Below, in pieces: positions 54,528 to 63,470 of a DNA stretch of 64,000 bases. Every line of letters begins with the position of its first letter. The stretch's first letter is position 1. Under the pieces are notes generated by a model. It searched no databases and had not been told where the DNA came from. It worked only from the letters and a program-made list of their open reading frames with translations. The position numbers were made by a program, and so were the translations under genes. The DNA comes from Streptomyces clavifer (GTDB taxonomy: Bacteria; Actinomycetota; Actinomycetes; Streptomycetales; Streptomycetaceae), in contig BMWJ01000006.1 of assembly GCA_014651175.1 (NCBI GenBank), positions 124,001-188,000 of the forward strand. Reading direction: 5' to 3'.

Positions 54528-55769
54528 CTACCCCTCGTCCCCCGTGCAGGCCTCCTCGAAGAAGTCGACGTTCTCCTGGAGTGACTTCATCAGCCGGTCC
54601 CGCTCCGCCTCGTCGACCTGGACGGGAGCCACCTGGGAGGCGCCGGTGAGCCGCCGGAAGCCGCCCCGGCTCTCCAGCCGGCCCTCCACCCGCAGCGGCA
54701 GTCCGACGAGGTGGGCGTGGCCCGCGATCCGGTACGCCTCCTCGTCGAGCTCGATCCGCACGTGCGCGACCTCGGCGCCCGCCAGCACCCGCAGCCGCAC
54801 GACGCCGGGGCCGCGTGGCCCGGAGCGGCGCAGCCGTACGACGGCTCCGGTGATCCGCACCCGGACGGAGGGCTCGTCCCGGAGGTAGCGCGCCCCTGCC
54901 AGACGCAGGGCGGGCAGGTCGCCCGGGGAGAATTCGACGGGCTCGGGCCGCGCGGGGCAGCCTGCGGGGGTTCCCGCGGCGGGTGCCCAGTCCAGGCTGA
55001 TCCCGGCACCCTCGGATCCCCGGACCAGGTCGGTCAGCGCCTTGGTCAGCTCACGGCTGACCCCGGCCGCGACGGCACTGTCGAACGCCTCCATGCCCCC
55101 GGTGGCGCGCTGGTAGTCGACGGCCTCCCGGGTGGCGTGCAATGCCTGGTGGAGCCGCACGGCGACGGCCCGCCCGGAGGCGACGGGGACGAACACCGTG
55201 AGCCGGCTGCCGACCGGCGCGGGACCGACGAGTATGCCGTCCAGAGCCGCCCGCGCCTTCACCCGGTGGCGCGCACCGTGGTGGCCGGCGAGGCCGCGTG
55301 CGGCGAGTGCTCCGGCGAGCAGGATCTTCCGGGCCGCCGTCCGCAGTTGTTCGGTCTCCGTCCAGCCGACGGCGCCGGCCGTCCCCTCGGGCACGTCGCG
55401 CCACCAGCGGATCTCGTCGCTGGGAACGGCGAGGGAGACGAGGATCTCGCGGGCGGACGGGGCGGCGCAGTGCACGAGTGCGCTGAGCGCCTCGGCCAGC
55501 AGGTCCTCGCTGTCCGGGTAGGAGGCGGTGTCGGGCACGAGCAGGCTGGGGCCCGCCGCGGCGGGTCCGGGCGGGGTCCAGCGGCTGTAGTGCCCGGCGA
55601 CCGCCCCGCGGCGGCGCCAGCCGTGCCGGCCCAGGAGGGAGCCGAGGACGGCGGGGTCGACGAGGGCGGGGTCGGGCCCCTGGCGCGGGTCCGGTTCCTC
55701 GGCACAGGGGTGTGCGCGCGTGCCGGCCGGTGCCGCCCGGTCGGCGGGCTCGTCCATCGGTCGGTGCAT
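54528..55769 (-). CDS. Uncharacterised protein paired with a DUF4365 gene
   Basis: A 413-residue soluble protein without a family that I recognise. The N terminus is Pro/Ala/Arg-rich; the middle has [20 protein letters not shown] and the C-terminal 100 residues look beta-rich ([59 protein letters not shown]), perhaps an OB or Ig-like fold. The ATG at 55767-55769 shares a base with the upstream stop (TGATG), so its translation is coupled to the DUF4365 gene. Likely partners in one function; nothing else shows what it does. Confidence 0.8.
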   Translation of the reverse strand: MHRPMDEPADRAAPAGTRAHPCAEEPDPRQGPDPALVDPAVLGSLLGRHGWRRRGAVAGHYSRWTPPGPAAAGPSLLVPDTASYPDSEDLLAEALSALVHCAAPSAREILVSLAVPSDEIRWWRDVPEGTAGAVGWTETEQLRTAARKILLAGALAARGLAGHHGARHRVKARAALDGILVGPAPVGSRLTVFVPVASGRAVAVRLHQALHATREAVDYQRATGGMEAFDSAVAAGVSRELTKALTDLVRGSEGAGISLDWAPAAGTPAGCPARPEPVEFSPGDLPALRLAGARYLRDEPSVRVRITGAVVRLRRSGPRGPGVVRLRVLAGAEVAHVRIELDEEAYRIAGHAHLVGLPLRVEGRLESRGGFRRLTGASQVAPVQVDEAERDRLMKSLQENVDFFEEACTGDEG

Positions 55770-56368
55770 CAGGGTCTCCCTCCCGCCCCGACCCGGGCCA
55801 TGATCTCGCAGAGTGCTCGGTCGTCGAAGATCCGCGAGGTCGGGATCCGGACAGTGGTCCTGTGCCGTCCCGTCACCGCGTGGCCGGCCAGGTTGGTCCA
55901 GTAGCAGCAGTGCCTCAGGTCGAGCCGCTCGTGTCCGGCCCGCAGCCAGTCCTCCTGGCTGCGGGGCACGAGCATCACGACCAGGATCTTGTGCACCGAG
56001 ACGGGCGTCCGCGCGAGCTTCACCAGATGGGCGTTGTCGAGGGTGAAGGAGAACGCGTCGCCCGGTGGGTGCGGCGGGATCTGGTAGGTGCACTTGAGCT
56101 GCACCTTGATGGTCACTTCGTCGTCGACGGTGTGCTCGGGGGCGCTGTGGCTGACGTGCCAGTCGATGCCGTTGTCGGGAAAGGGCTGCGAGAGGGAGCA
56201 TCCCGCCGCGGCGGCCACCGCGTGCAGGTAGCCCACCTGGAGGGTCTCCATGCACGCGGTGGTGGCGAGGGTGCCGCGCGACGGTGGTGCGATCCGCTGG
56301 GGTGGCGGTCCTCCCCCGTGGTTTCCGGTGCGGGCGGGACCCCCTGGATTCGGCTGCGCGAGCGCCAT
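55769..56368 (-). CDS. DUF4365-domain protein with PD-(D/E)XK-like core
   Basis: A 199-residue protein. The conserved part (residues about 40-190) fits DUF4365: the acidic residue in GIDWHV (Asp69) followed by a strand with Gln90-x-Lys92 (KVQLKCTYQ), which matches the D...(D/E/Q)xK nuclease core, and the C-terminal CCYWTNLAG. Such proteins are predicted nucleases, often in defence or repair loci. The ATG at 56366-56368 is chosen; a TTG at 56431 is an alternative start. It overlaps the 413-residue gene downstream and is divergent from the exonuclease gene. Confidence 0.8.
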   Translation of the reverse strand: MALAQPNPGGPARTGNHGGGPPPQRIAPPSRGTLATTACMETLQVGYLHAVAAAAGCSLSQPFPDNGIDWHVSHSAPEHTVDDEVTIKVQLKCTYQIPPHPPGDAFSFTLDNAHLVKLARTPVSVHKILVVMLVPRSQEDWLRAGHERLDLRHCCYWTNLAGHAVTGRHRTTVRIPTSRIFDDRALCEIMARVGAGGRP

Positions 56369-56564
56369 GGCTCCGTGTGCCTTCCGGGCTGTGCCGACCG
56401 GTTGCCCGGTCTCCGCTGACGGGACGGCCAACTTCCTTACCCGTCATCTGTGTTGTCACCGCAGGAGGGCGGCCGCAAACGGCGTATCAGGCAAAGGGCG
56501 CGGGTATCACCGGATCGGGCAGAGGAATCCCGCCATCTGCCAAGCAGGTGCGAGGAGTTCGGGG

Positions 56565-57290
56565 ATGATGCACTGGTTCGAAGGGCCGCTGGCGGCTTTT
56601 GACACAGAGACGACGGGCGTGGACGTCGAGGAGGACCGGATCGTTTCGGCTGCCCTCGTCGTCCAGGACACCGCGGGCGGACGGCTCCGCGTCACCCGCT
56701 GGCTCGTCAATCCGGGGATCCCGGTGCCCGTCGGGGCGACCGAGATCCACGGTCTGACCGATGACCATCTGCAGCGCAACGGCCGGTGGCCCGCGCCGGT
56801 GGTCGAGGAGATAGCCCGGGGGCTGGCCGAGCAGTGCGCGACGGGGCGGCCGCTCGTCGTGATGAACGCGCCGTTCGACCTGACGCTGCTCGACCGGGAG
56901 CTGAAGCGTCACCGGGCGTCGTCGCTGGCCGGCTATCTGGGGAACGCACCGCTGTGCGTGCTGGATCCGCGGGTCCTGGACAAGCATCTGGACCGCTACC
57001 GCAAGGGCCGTCGCACGCTGACGGATCTGTGCGCGCTGTACGAGGTGGTGCTGGACGGGGCGCACGACGCGGCGGCCGACGCGGCGGCCTCGCTGGAGCT
57101 GGTGCGCGCGGTGGGGCGGCGGTTCTCCGCCCGGCTGGAGCGGCTGAGTCCGGCGGAGCTGCACTCCCTGCAGGCGGTGTGGCACGCGGCGCAGGCACGC
57201 GGGCTGCAGGCGTGGTTCGAGAAGAGCGGTGCGCCGGAGGCGGTTGACCCGGCGTGGCCCATGCGTCCGGGGCTGCCCGCTGCGGCCTGA
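56565..57290 (+). CDS. DnaQ-like 3'-5' exonuclease
   Basis: A 241-residue DEDDh-type exonuclease. Exo I is AAFDTETTG, Exo II NAPFDLTLL, and Exo III HDAAADA with the catalytic His; GATEIHGLTDDH lies between. It could proofread or degrade single-stranded ends; no polymerase domain is attached. The ATG at 56565 (GAGGAG seven bases upstream) is followed by a second ATG. A hairpin shared with the tRNA gene follows. The divergent neighbour is the DUF4365 pair. Confidence 0.93.
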   Translation: MMHWFEGPLAAFDTETTGVDVEEDRIVSAALVVQDTAGGRLRVTRWLVNPGIPVPVGATEIHGLTDDHLQRNGRWPAPVVEEIARGLAEQCATGRPLVVMNAPFDLTLLDRELKRHRASSLAGYLGNAPLCVLDPRVLDKHLDRYRKGRRTLTDLCALYEVVLDGAHDAAADAAASLELVRAVGRRFSARLERLSPAELHSLQAVWHAAQARGLQAWFEKSGAPEAVDPAWPMRPGLPAAA

Positions 57291-57310
57291 TCCGGGTGCG
57301 GGTACGCGAG

Positions 57311-57343
57311 AGCCGGTCCGTCGGTGGTGTTGACGGACCGGCT
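57311..57343. terminator. Terminator shared by the exonuclease gene and tRNA-Val
   Basis: AGCCGGTCCGTC / GACGGACCGGCT, a 12-base perfect stem with a 9-base loop, lies between the converging exonuclease gene and tRNA gene. Confidence 0.75.
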
Positions 57344-57352
57344 CTTCCCGGG

Positions 57353-57424
57353 TGGGCGATACTGGTTTCGAACCAGTGACCTCTTCGGTGTGAACGAAGC
57401 GCTCTCCCACTGAGCTAATCGCCC
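57353..57424 (-). tRNA. tRNA-Val (anticodon CAC)
   Basis: Full cloverleaf: acceptor GGGCGAT/ATCGCCC, D arm GCTCAGTGGGAGAGC, anticodon arm CTTCG-TTCACAC-CGAAG with anticodon CAC, T arm ACTGG-TTCGAAA-CCAGT, discriminator A. It reads GUG, a common valine codon in this GC-rich genome. No 3' CCA is encoded (the next bases are CCC). 72 bases. Confidence 0.96.
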
Positions 57425-57550
57425 GGGAACGGGTTGAACCATACAGGGCCCCGCGGGGTACGTTCAAACCGCTTCGCGTTGTGACGGTCCCGGACGCTCG
57501 TGAAGCGGTGGTGGTCCCGGTCCGAGGGCCCGGTCCGCGCGAGCGGGACC

Positions 57551-57572
57551 TACTCAGGGACGGAACTGAGTA
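57551..57572 (+). promoter_or_regulatory. TACTCAG inverted repeat before the polytopic membrane protein gene
   Basis: TACTCAG (57551-57557) and CTGAGTA (57566-57572), 8 bases apart, form a perfect 7-base inverted repeat 9 to 46 bases upstream of the candidate start codons. It resembles a regulator operator; no match to a known one is claimed. Confidence 0.45.
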
Positions 57573-57617
57573 TCCGAGCGCATGTACGAGGCTGTGGCCG
57601 CCGCCACACTCCCGTAC

Positions 57618-60077
57618 ATGGAACATGTGCCGCCGCCCGCCGAGGAACTGGCGCTCCTCGACCGAGAACTGGTCCGGCTGGACGCCCACAGGCTGCAGCT
57701 GCTGAACCGCCGCGCCTGGCTGCTGAGCGTGCTGCGGCCACCGGTCGCGCCGCCGTACGGGGCACCTCCCGCGGGGCCCCCCGCCGGACCGTTCGCCTGG
57801 GGGCCGCCGAGCGGTGCGGCGCCGGCGGGCCGTGCGGCCCCGGCGGCCGCTTCGTCGGGTGTGCAGAACGTGCTGCTGGTCCTCGGTGGGCTGCTGCTGA
57901 CGATCGCGGCGATCGCCTTCACCCTGTTCAGCTGGGGCGAGATGGGCATCGCGGGCCGTTCGGCGGCGCTGGCGGCGGTCACGGCGGGCGCCCTCGTGGC
58001 ACCCGCGACGCTGCTGCGCCGGGGGCTGACCTCGACGGCCGAGGCGCTGGCCGCGCTGGCATCGGTACTGATGGTGCTCGACGCGTACGCGCTGCACGCG
58101 GTGGCGGCGCCGGACACGGACGGGCCGGCGTTCTCGGCTGTCGCGTCCGCCGTCCTGGCCTCGGTGTGGACGGCGTACGGACTGTGGCTCGGGCGGCTGC
58201 GGCTGCCGCTGCCCGCGGCCGTGGTGGCGGGTCAGCTGCCGCTCCTGCTGTGGGCGTGGGCCGCGGGCGCGCCCGCGGTGGTCTTCGGATGGGCGCTGCT
58301 GGTGACGGCTGCGGCGGATGTGGCGGTGGCGCTGCGGGGCCGTGGGCTCGCGGTGCGGGTCACGGCGGCTGTCGGGGCGTCGGCGACCGGGCTGGTCGCG
58401 CTGCTCATCGGTCTGAGTCTGTCCGTGTCGGCCGGTGCTCCGCCGGCAGCGGTGGGCCCCGGGGCCCTGCTGCTGGCGGGTGCGGGGCTGGCCGTGGCCG
58501 GGGCTTGGCGCGCGCCGCATGGGTGGGCCGTGGCCGCGGGTGTGGTGGCGGGCCTGGCCTCGGTGGCCGCGGTGGGCGGTGTGCTGCGTACGGGGCTGCC
58601 GTGGGACTGGGCGGTCCTCGTACATCTGCTGTGCGGTCTCGCGTTGCTGCTGGTACTGCGGCTCCGGATCCCGCGACCGGTGGGCCGGGGTGTGCTGGCG
58701 GCGTCCGCCGCGGTCACGGCGGTTGCGCTGCTGTGGGCGTTGCCGGTGGTCGCCGCGGTGCTGCTGGGGCCGGTGTCGGTGGGGGCGGACGTGTGGTCCG
58801 GGGCACCGGAGGGGTTCCGGGAGGCGCTCGGGCTGTCGACGGCGTGGCCGGCGTCGGCCGCGTCCCCGGTGGTGCTCGTGGTGGTGGCGGCCGTGCTGAC
58901 GGCGCTGCACTCCGGGTGGAAGCGGATGCCTTGGACGTTCGTGTCGCCCGGTCCGGGGTGGCGGATCGCCGCGGGGGCGGGCGCACCGGTTCTGGCCTGG
59001 GGTGCGGTGCTGGCCCTGCTCGCGGTGTCGGACGTGCCGTACGCGGTGGCGGTGGGCGTGGAACTGCTGCTGGTGGCGGGGCTCCTGGAGCTCGCCGTGC
59101 GGCGGGCGCCCGGCGGCGCGTCCCTGACCGCTCTGGTCTGCGGGCTCGTGGGCGCGGTGGGTGCGGGGCTGCTCGCGTCGGCCGCCGAGCCGGCCACGTA
59201 CGTGGTGTTCGGGGGGCTGCTGGTGCTGTTCGCGGGTGCGGCGGCACGGTCGGGGGCCGGCGTGGTGCGGTCGGTGCCGGCCGTCGGCTCGGTGCTGTGC
59301 GCGATCGTGGTGGCTTCGGCGGCGGGGGCTTCGCTGGGATGGACCGCGCCGCAGGCGGCTCCGGTGGTGCTGGTCGTTCCGGCGGTGACGGTGCTGCTCG
59401 GGGCCCGGCTGCGGGGGGCGGCGGTGGCGGCGCCTCTGGAGGCCGCCGGGGCGTTCGGTGCGCTGGTGGCGGTGGGGCTCGCGGTGACGGAGGCGCCGTT
59501 CCTCGCGCTGGTGCTGGGGTTGTGCGGGGTCCTGGCCGCGGCGACCGCGGTACGGCCCGAGCGCCGGCCGGCTGCGGGGTATCTGGCGGCGGTGCTGTTC
59601 GTGCTGGCGGCGTGGGTGCGGATGGTGGCTTCGGGGGTGTCGGATCCGGAGGCGTACACCCTGCCGGTGTCGGTGGCCGCCTTCGCGGTCGGGTGGCTGC
59701 GCCGTCGCAGGGACCCCGCCGCCTCCTCCTGGGTGACGTACGGTCCGGCCCTGTCGATCACGATGGTGCCCAGCCTCGTGGTGGCGTGGGCCGACCCCGG
59801 CTGGCTGCGGCCCCTGCTGCTCGGCGCGGCGGCGCTGGTGGTCACACTGGTGGGGGCCCGCCGGCGGCTCCAGGCCCCGCTGGTGCTGGGCGGTTCGGTC
59901 CTGGCGCTGGACGGGCTGCACGAGCTGGCGCCGCACGTGGTCCAGGTGTTCGACACGCTTCCGCGGTGGGTGTTCCCGGCGCTCGCCGGGCTGCTGCTGC
60001 TCGCGGTCGGTGCGACGTACGAGCAGCGGCTGCGCGACGCGCGCCGGGTGCGGGAGAGCCTGGGCCGGATGCGTTAG
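57618..60077 (+). CDS. Large polytopic membrane protein (SCO7613 C-terminal-domain type)
   Basis: An 819-residue protein from the ATG at 57618 (or 831 from 57582). After a soluble start with a coiled segment (PAEELALLDRELVRLDAHRL) and a Pro/Ala linker, the rest is more than 20 hydrophobic helices rich in Ala, Val, Leu and Gly, with short Arg-containing loops. It resembles an actinobacterial family of large membrane proteins named from S. coelicolor SCO7613. Function unknown; no catalytic or transporter motif is seen. Its stop overlaps the next gene's stop by 4 bases (convergent). Confidence 0.78.
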   Translation: MEHVPPPAEELALLDRELVRLDAHRLQLLNRRAWLLSVLRPPVAPPYGAPPAGPPAGPFAWGPPSGAAPAGRAAPAAASSGVQNVLLVLGGLLLTIAAIAFTLFSWGEMGIAGRSAALAAVTAGALVAPATLLRRGLTSTAEALAALASVLMVLDAYALHAVAAPDTDGPAFSAVASAVLASVWTAYGLWLGRLRLPLPAAVVAGQLPLLLWAWAAGAPAVVFGWALLVTAAADVAVALRGRGLAVRVTAAVGASATGLVALLIGLSLSVSAGAPPAAVGPGALLLAGAGLAVAGAWRAPHGWAVAAGVVAGLASVAAVGGVLRTGLPWDWAVLVHLLCGLALLLVLRLRIPRPVGRGVLAASAAVTAVALLWALPVVAAVLLGPVSVGADVWSGAPEGFREALGLSTAWPASAASPVVLVVVAAVLTALHSGWKRMPWTFVSPGPGWRIAAGAGAPVLAWGAVLALLAVSDVPYAVAVGVELLLVAGLLELAVRRAPGGASLTALVCGLVGAVGAGLLASAAEPATYVVFGGLLVLFAGAAARSGAGVVRSVPAVGSVLCAIVVASAAGASLGWTAPQAAPVVLVVPAVTVLLGARLRGAAVAAPLEAAGAFGALVAVGLAVTEAPFLALVLGLCGVLAAATAVRPERRPAAGYLAAVLFVLAAWVRMVASGVSDPEAYTLPVSVAAFAVGWLRRRRDPAASSWVTYGPALSITMVPSLVVAWADPGWLRPLLLGAAALVVTLVGARRRLQAPLVLGGSVLALDGLHELAPHVVQVFDTLPRWVFPALAGLLLLAVGATYEQRLRDARRVRESLGRMR

Positions 60078-62818
60078 GGCATCCTGTCGCCGACGAGCGC
60101 GAGGTTCTGGATCGCCGCGAGTCCGTACAGGGCGGTGGAGTTGGTGCTCACCCAGGCCGCTTCACCGCCCTCGACGGGCCCGGTCGGTCCCTCGATCCTC
60201 TTGGTGCTCCAGTCGGTGCTCTCCTTGTAGTCCCAGGCGTCGGTGCTGCTGTAGAACTGCTTCCAGGCCCGGGTGGCGAGGGTGACGTCGCCGGTCTGGG
60301 CGGCGGCGTAGGCGTCCTGCCGCGAGTGGCCCTGGAACAGCAGGAGGCTGCCGAAGTTGCTGCCGTAGCGTGCGGCCTGCTCGGCCTTGGTGGCGTTGAA
60401 GTAGCGGCAGTAATCGATCCAGGCGGCCTTGAACGCCGGCATGTCGATCATGTCGATGAGTTCGGCGTTGAGTTCGACGAGGCCGAACATGGCCGACAGG
60501 TGCGAGACGCCGACCTCGGCCTTCTCCGCGATGGCGAACCTGCCGGTGTCGAGGTCGTAGAGGCCGGTGCCCTGGACGAAGCCGTTGGGCTGCGCGGCGA
60601 TGGTCTCCATGGTGGACAGCACCCGGTCCCTGGCCTTCTCCCACTTGGGTCCGCGGCGCTCCCACTCGGTGAGCCAGGCGGAGACGAGGCCGCTCCAGTC
60701 CGTGCCGAAGCCGATGGACAGGGCGTGGCGGTCGGGGGTGTACGGCTCGGTCCGGATCTTGCGGATGGGGTCGAGGGCCAGGAAGGTCTCGTCGGAGTCG
60801 ACGTTGGCGTGCATGAGGTCGCCGACGCGCTCGTCCGCGGTGAGGAAGTAGAACATCCGGCGGTAGGTGGTGTTGGCGATGCGCTGCTGCTTGGCGCTGT
60901 CGGCGTAGTGCTGGACTCCGTGGCGGGTGCCGAGTCCGGCCCATTCGCCGAGGTGGTAGACGTCCACCTCACCGGTGTGCCGGGTCATGGCCTCGGCGAA
61001 GCGGTAGATGTCGGCGCGTCCGGAGCGCATGTACGCGTACCAGAGCCAGAGGTCGGGCGAGAGCTCGGAGTTGTCCCAGGCGTACCCCCCGACGTCGTAG
61101 CACCACTGGTGACGGGTGGGGTCGTAGGTGTGCATGATGTCGCCGTAGTCCCAGAAGCCGTACCACCGGCGCATCTCCACCTGGTCCTTGTAGTAGGTGA
61201 AGAGGAAGTCCAGGTGGTCCTCGATCTTCGACTTGGCGGCGGTGGACCGGTCGGGTTCGGCGAAGAGCCCGCCGAAGACCTTGGCCTCGACGAGCTGCCT
61301 GGGCGGGGCTGCGAGCTGGGGCGGCGTGCGGACGGCGTCGACCTGCTGGGCGAGCACGTCGGGGGCGGGGGTGGATTCGTTGGCCCAGAAGAGCAGTTCG
61401 CTCGTCCTGGCGATGCCGTACGGGGTGCCGAAGCCGGGTTCGTAGTCCTCGTAGGTGATGTTGAGGCCTTCGAGCTGGTCGGCGTGGGTGTCCTGGTCCA
61501 TGCCGTCGTGGTAGAAGCGCAGGTCCATGGGTCGGGCTTCGGGTGACCAGAGCCAGAGGGTGACCTCCGCGCTGTCGGTGTGGGCGTCGCGGATGTCGAG
61601 CTGGGCGGGGTGCTTCTCCCAGAAGTCGCGGAGCCCGAAGGAGAATCCGCCGGTCGGCCCGCCGACGTATCCGAAGCCGGAGGCCCGCCTGCCGCCTCCG
61701 GCGGGGATCCAGCCGTGGCCCTTCTTCGTGCGCTTGCGCAGTCCGAAGCCGTCGGCGGACAGCTGCGAGAGGGTGTAGTCGCCCCATTCGGGGATGTACT
61801 TCAGTCGGGTGGTGACCCGCTGGTCCCAGGTGCCGGGGTCGGGGAGCTTCTGTCCGGCGAACTGGGCCTCGCGGACGGCGGCGCCGGGGTCGCGGCGCAG
61901 TCCCGTGATTCCCTTCACGGCTTCGCGCAGGAGCCCCGTGCCGTCGCCGCCGATGCGGATGTGGCGGTCGTACGCGGCGTCGCGCATCGGGACGGTGAAG
62001 CGGACTCCGAGGCCGCGGATGAAGTCGCCGCTCGGCTTGCCGGGTTCCTGGGTGCCGTCGTAGGTGATGGTGTGCACCATGCGGAAGGAGTCGGCGCCCG
62101 CGTAGAAGTAGAAGCGTACGGAGAAGGGCATCCAGGAGCGGGAGCCCTTGCGGTGCTTGCCGTCGATACGGACGACGGCGCGGACCGGGCCGTCCTGTTC
62201 GATCGCGGCCTCGTCGATGACGCTCTCGAAGCGCTCGTACTTCTCGTTGCCCTGGTCGCCGTCCTCGATCTCGTTCTGGCGCAGCAGGACGAGCCGGCCG
62301 TTGCCGGCGATCTCGGTGGAGCCCCGCGTGACGGTCTTGACGAGGGCGGAGCCGTTCGTGCCGAGCCTGACGGTGATCACCCCGGTGGAGACGGTGATGG
62401 TGCCGCCCGAACGGGTGACGTCGACCTTGTTCCGCGGGGCGGCGGGGGTACCGGCGGTGAGCGCGAACTTCTCGGCGGTGACCTCGGGGCCGACCGCGTG
62501 GGCGGTCCACTTGAGCGAACCGTCCGGCCAGTAGCCGATGGGCCAGGTCTGCACGGGGACGTCCCTGCCGTCCTCGGTGGCCAGGGCGAAGGTCTGGTTG
62601 TCCGTGTACTGCCCCTTGGGCCAGGGCACGCCGAGGGTCGATCCGGGGGCGGCGCCGAGGCCGGCGGACTCCAGCCAGGTGAGGGGGACGGGCTCGGCGG
62701 CGCTGTCCGCGCTCTGGGCGGCCGTCGCGGTGGCGGAGCCGAGGGACCAGCTGAGCTGGGCCGCCGCTCCGGCCGCCGCTGCGGCCTTCAGGAGCGTTCT
62801 GCGGGGCATTTCGGACAT
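60074..62818 (-). CDS. Tat-exported YetA/rhamnogalacturonan-lyase-like protein
   Basis: A 914-residue exported protein. The N terminus MSEMPRRTLLKAAAAAGAAA is a twin-arginine signal. The body resembles the PcRGLX/YetA (PL26-type) family, with beta-sandwich and alpha/alpha-barrel parts (GVPWPKGQY, WPDGSLKWTAHAVGP, YYKDQVEMRRWYGFWDYGD, HQWCYDVGGYAWDNSE, WLWYAYMRSGRADIYRFAEA, HWSTK-type C terminus absent). Exo-acting lyase on rhamnogalacturonan or related polymers is the family's role; activity is inferred only. ATG at 62816-62818, with AGAGAGG upstream. Followed upstream by yesL-like and ABC permease genes, as in pectin-use loci. Confidence 0.8.
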   Translation of the reverse strand: MSEMPRRTLLKAAAAAGAAAQLSWSLGSATATAAQSADSAAEPVPLTWLESAGLGAAPGSTLGVPWPKGQYTDNQTFALATEDGRDVPVQTWPIGYWPDGSLKWTAHAVGPEVTAEKFALTAGTPAAPRNKVDVTRSGGTITVSTGVITVRLGTNGSALVKTVTRGSTEIAGNGRLVLLRQNEIEDGDQGNEKYERFESVIDEAAIEQDGPVRAVVRIDGKHRKGSRSWMPFSVRFYFYAGADSFRMVHTITYDGTQEPGKPSGDFIRGLGVRFTVPMRDAAYDRHIRIGGDGTGLLREAVKGITGLRRDPGAAVREAQFAGQKLPDPGTWDQRVTTRLKYIPEWGDYTLSQLSADGFGLRKRTKKGHGWIPAGGGRRASGFGYVGGPTGGFSFGLRDFWEKHPAQLDIRDAHTDSAEVTLWLWSPEARPMDLRFYHDGMDQDTHADQLEGLNITYEDYEPGFGTPYGIARTSELLFWANESTPAPDVLAQQVDAVRTPPQLAAPPRQLVEAKVFGGLFAEPDRSTAAKSKIEDHLDFLFTYYKDQVEMRRWYGFWDYGDIMHTYDPTRHQWCYDVGGYAWDNSELSPDLWLWYAYMRSGRADIYRFAEAMTRHTGEVDVYHLGEWAGLGTRHGVQHYADSAKQQRIANTTYRRMFYFLTADERVGDLMHANVDSDETFLALDPIRKIRTEPYTPDRHALSIGFGTDWSGLVSAWLTEWERRGPKWEKARDRVLSTMETIAAQPNGFVQGTGLYDLDTGRFAIAEKAEVGVSHLSAMFGLVELNAELIDMIDMPAFKAAWIDYCRYFNATKAEQAARYGSNFGSLLLFQGHSRQDAYAAAQTGDVTLATRAWKQFYSSTDAWDYKESTDWSTKRIEGPTGPVEGGEAAWVSTNSTALYGLAAIQNLALVGDRMP

Positions 62819-62871
62819 GGTTGTACCTCTCTCCGTGCACATCGGGGACATCGAGGAGGTGGTGCGAGGGG

Positions 62872-63462
62872 TCAGCGGGCGAGCCGCCGTGCCTCCACGG
62901 CGGTGGCGGCGGCTGCGACGGCCCCCACGACGGGTACGGCCAGGGGCAGCACCAGGGCCCCGGAGAGCACGACGACGGCCATCCCGCAGACCAGCAGGAG
63001 CGAGCCGGCCGGGTCGCGGACCGTGTGCCGGCCGGCGTCGGCCAGGAGCGGGCGCCAGGCGGCGCCGGGCTCCCAGCACGCGGCGGCGCGGACCACGGCG
63101 ACCAGGTATCCGATCAGGGCGAGGATGCCGATGGCCCCCACGAACGGGCCGCCGGGCAGCCCGGCCCGTACCGCTGCCAGGTCCAGCCACAGCAGGGCTC
63201 CGGCGGCCCCTACGGAGACGCCGACGAGCCAGCCGCCGCGGGCCGCGGCGAGGGCGTCGGCGGCGAACTCCCGCAGGCCGCCGCGCTCGCCGGCCAGATG
63301 GCGGCGCAGGTGCCGGGTGCCCGCGGCGAAGGCCGCGGGGAACGTGAGGAGCGGCAGCGCCGCGACGGCGATCCACACGCCGGTGAGCAGGCATTCGGAG
63401 AACAGGCCGAAGCGGTCCATGACGTGCGAACGCCGGTTCGCGGTGCGGGTCTTCGTCGTCAC
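62872..63462 (-). CDS. YesL-like (DUF624) membrane protein
   Basis: A 196-residue protein with about five membrane helices (LLTGVWIAVAALPLLTFPAA, GAIGILALIGYLVAVVRAAA, LLLVCGMAVVVLSGALVLPL). It resembles DUF624/YesL proteins, which lie in Bacillus and actinobacterial carbohydrate (rhamnogalacturonan) gene sets beside ABC permeases. GTG at 63460-63462, 8 bases after the permease stop; an ATG at 63420 is a possible shorter start. 53 bases to the lyase-like gene. Role in sugar uptake not established. Confidence 0.78.
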   Translation of the reverse strand: MTTKTRTANRRSHVMDRFGLFSECLLTGVWIAVAALPLLTFPAAFAAGTRHLRRHLAGERGGLREFAADALAAARGGWLVGVSVGAAGALLWLDLAAVRAGLPGGPFVGAIGILALIGYLVAVVRAAACWEPGAAWRPLLADAGRHTVRDPAGSLLLVCGMAVVVLSGALVLPLAVPVVGAVAAAATAVEARRLAR

Positions 63463-63470
63463 GGCGCGCC

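Noticed and set aside
56487-59936. An 1,149-codon open frame on the minus strand
   Set aside because: It is antisense to the exonuclease, the tRNA and the large membrane protein, and is an Arg/Gln/His-rich shadow.
57500-61546. A 1,348-codon open frame on the plus strand
   Set aside because: It crosses two real genes in another frame, is made of Gly/Arg/Ala, and has no recognisable domain; it follows from the very high GC content.
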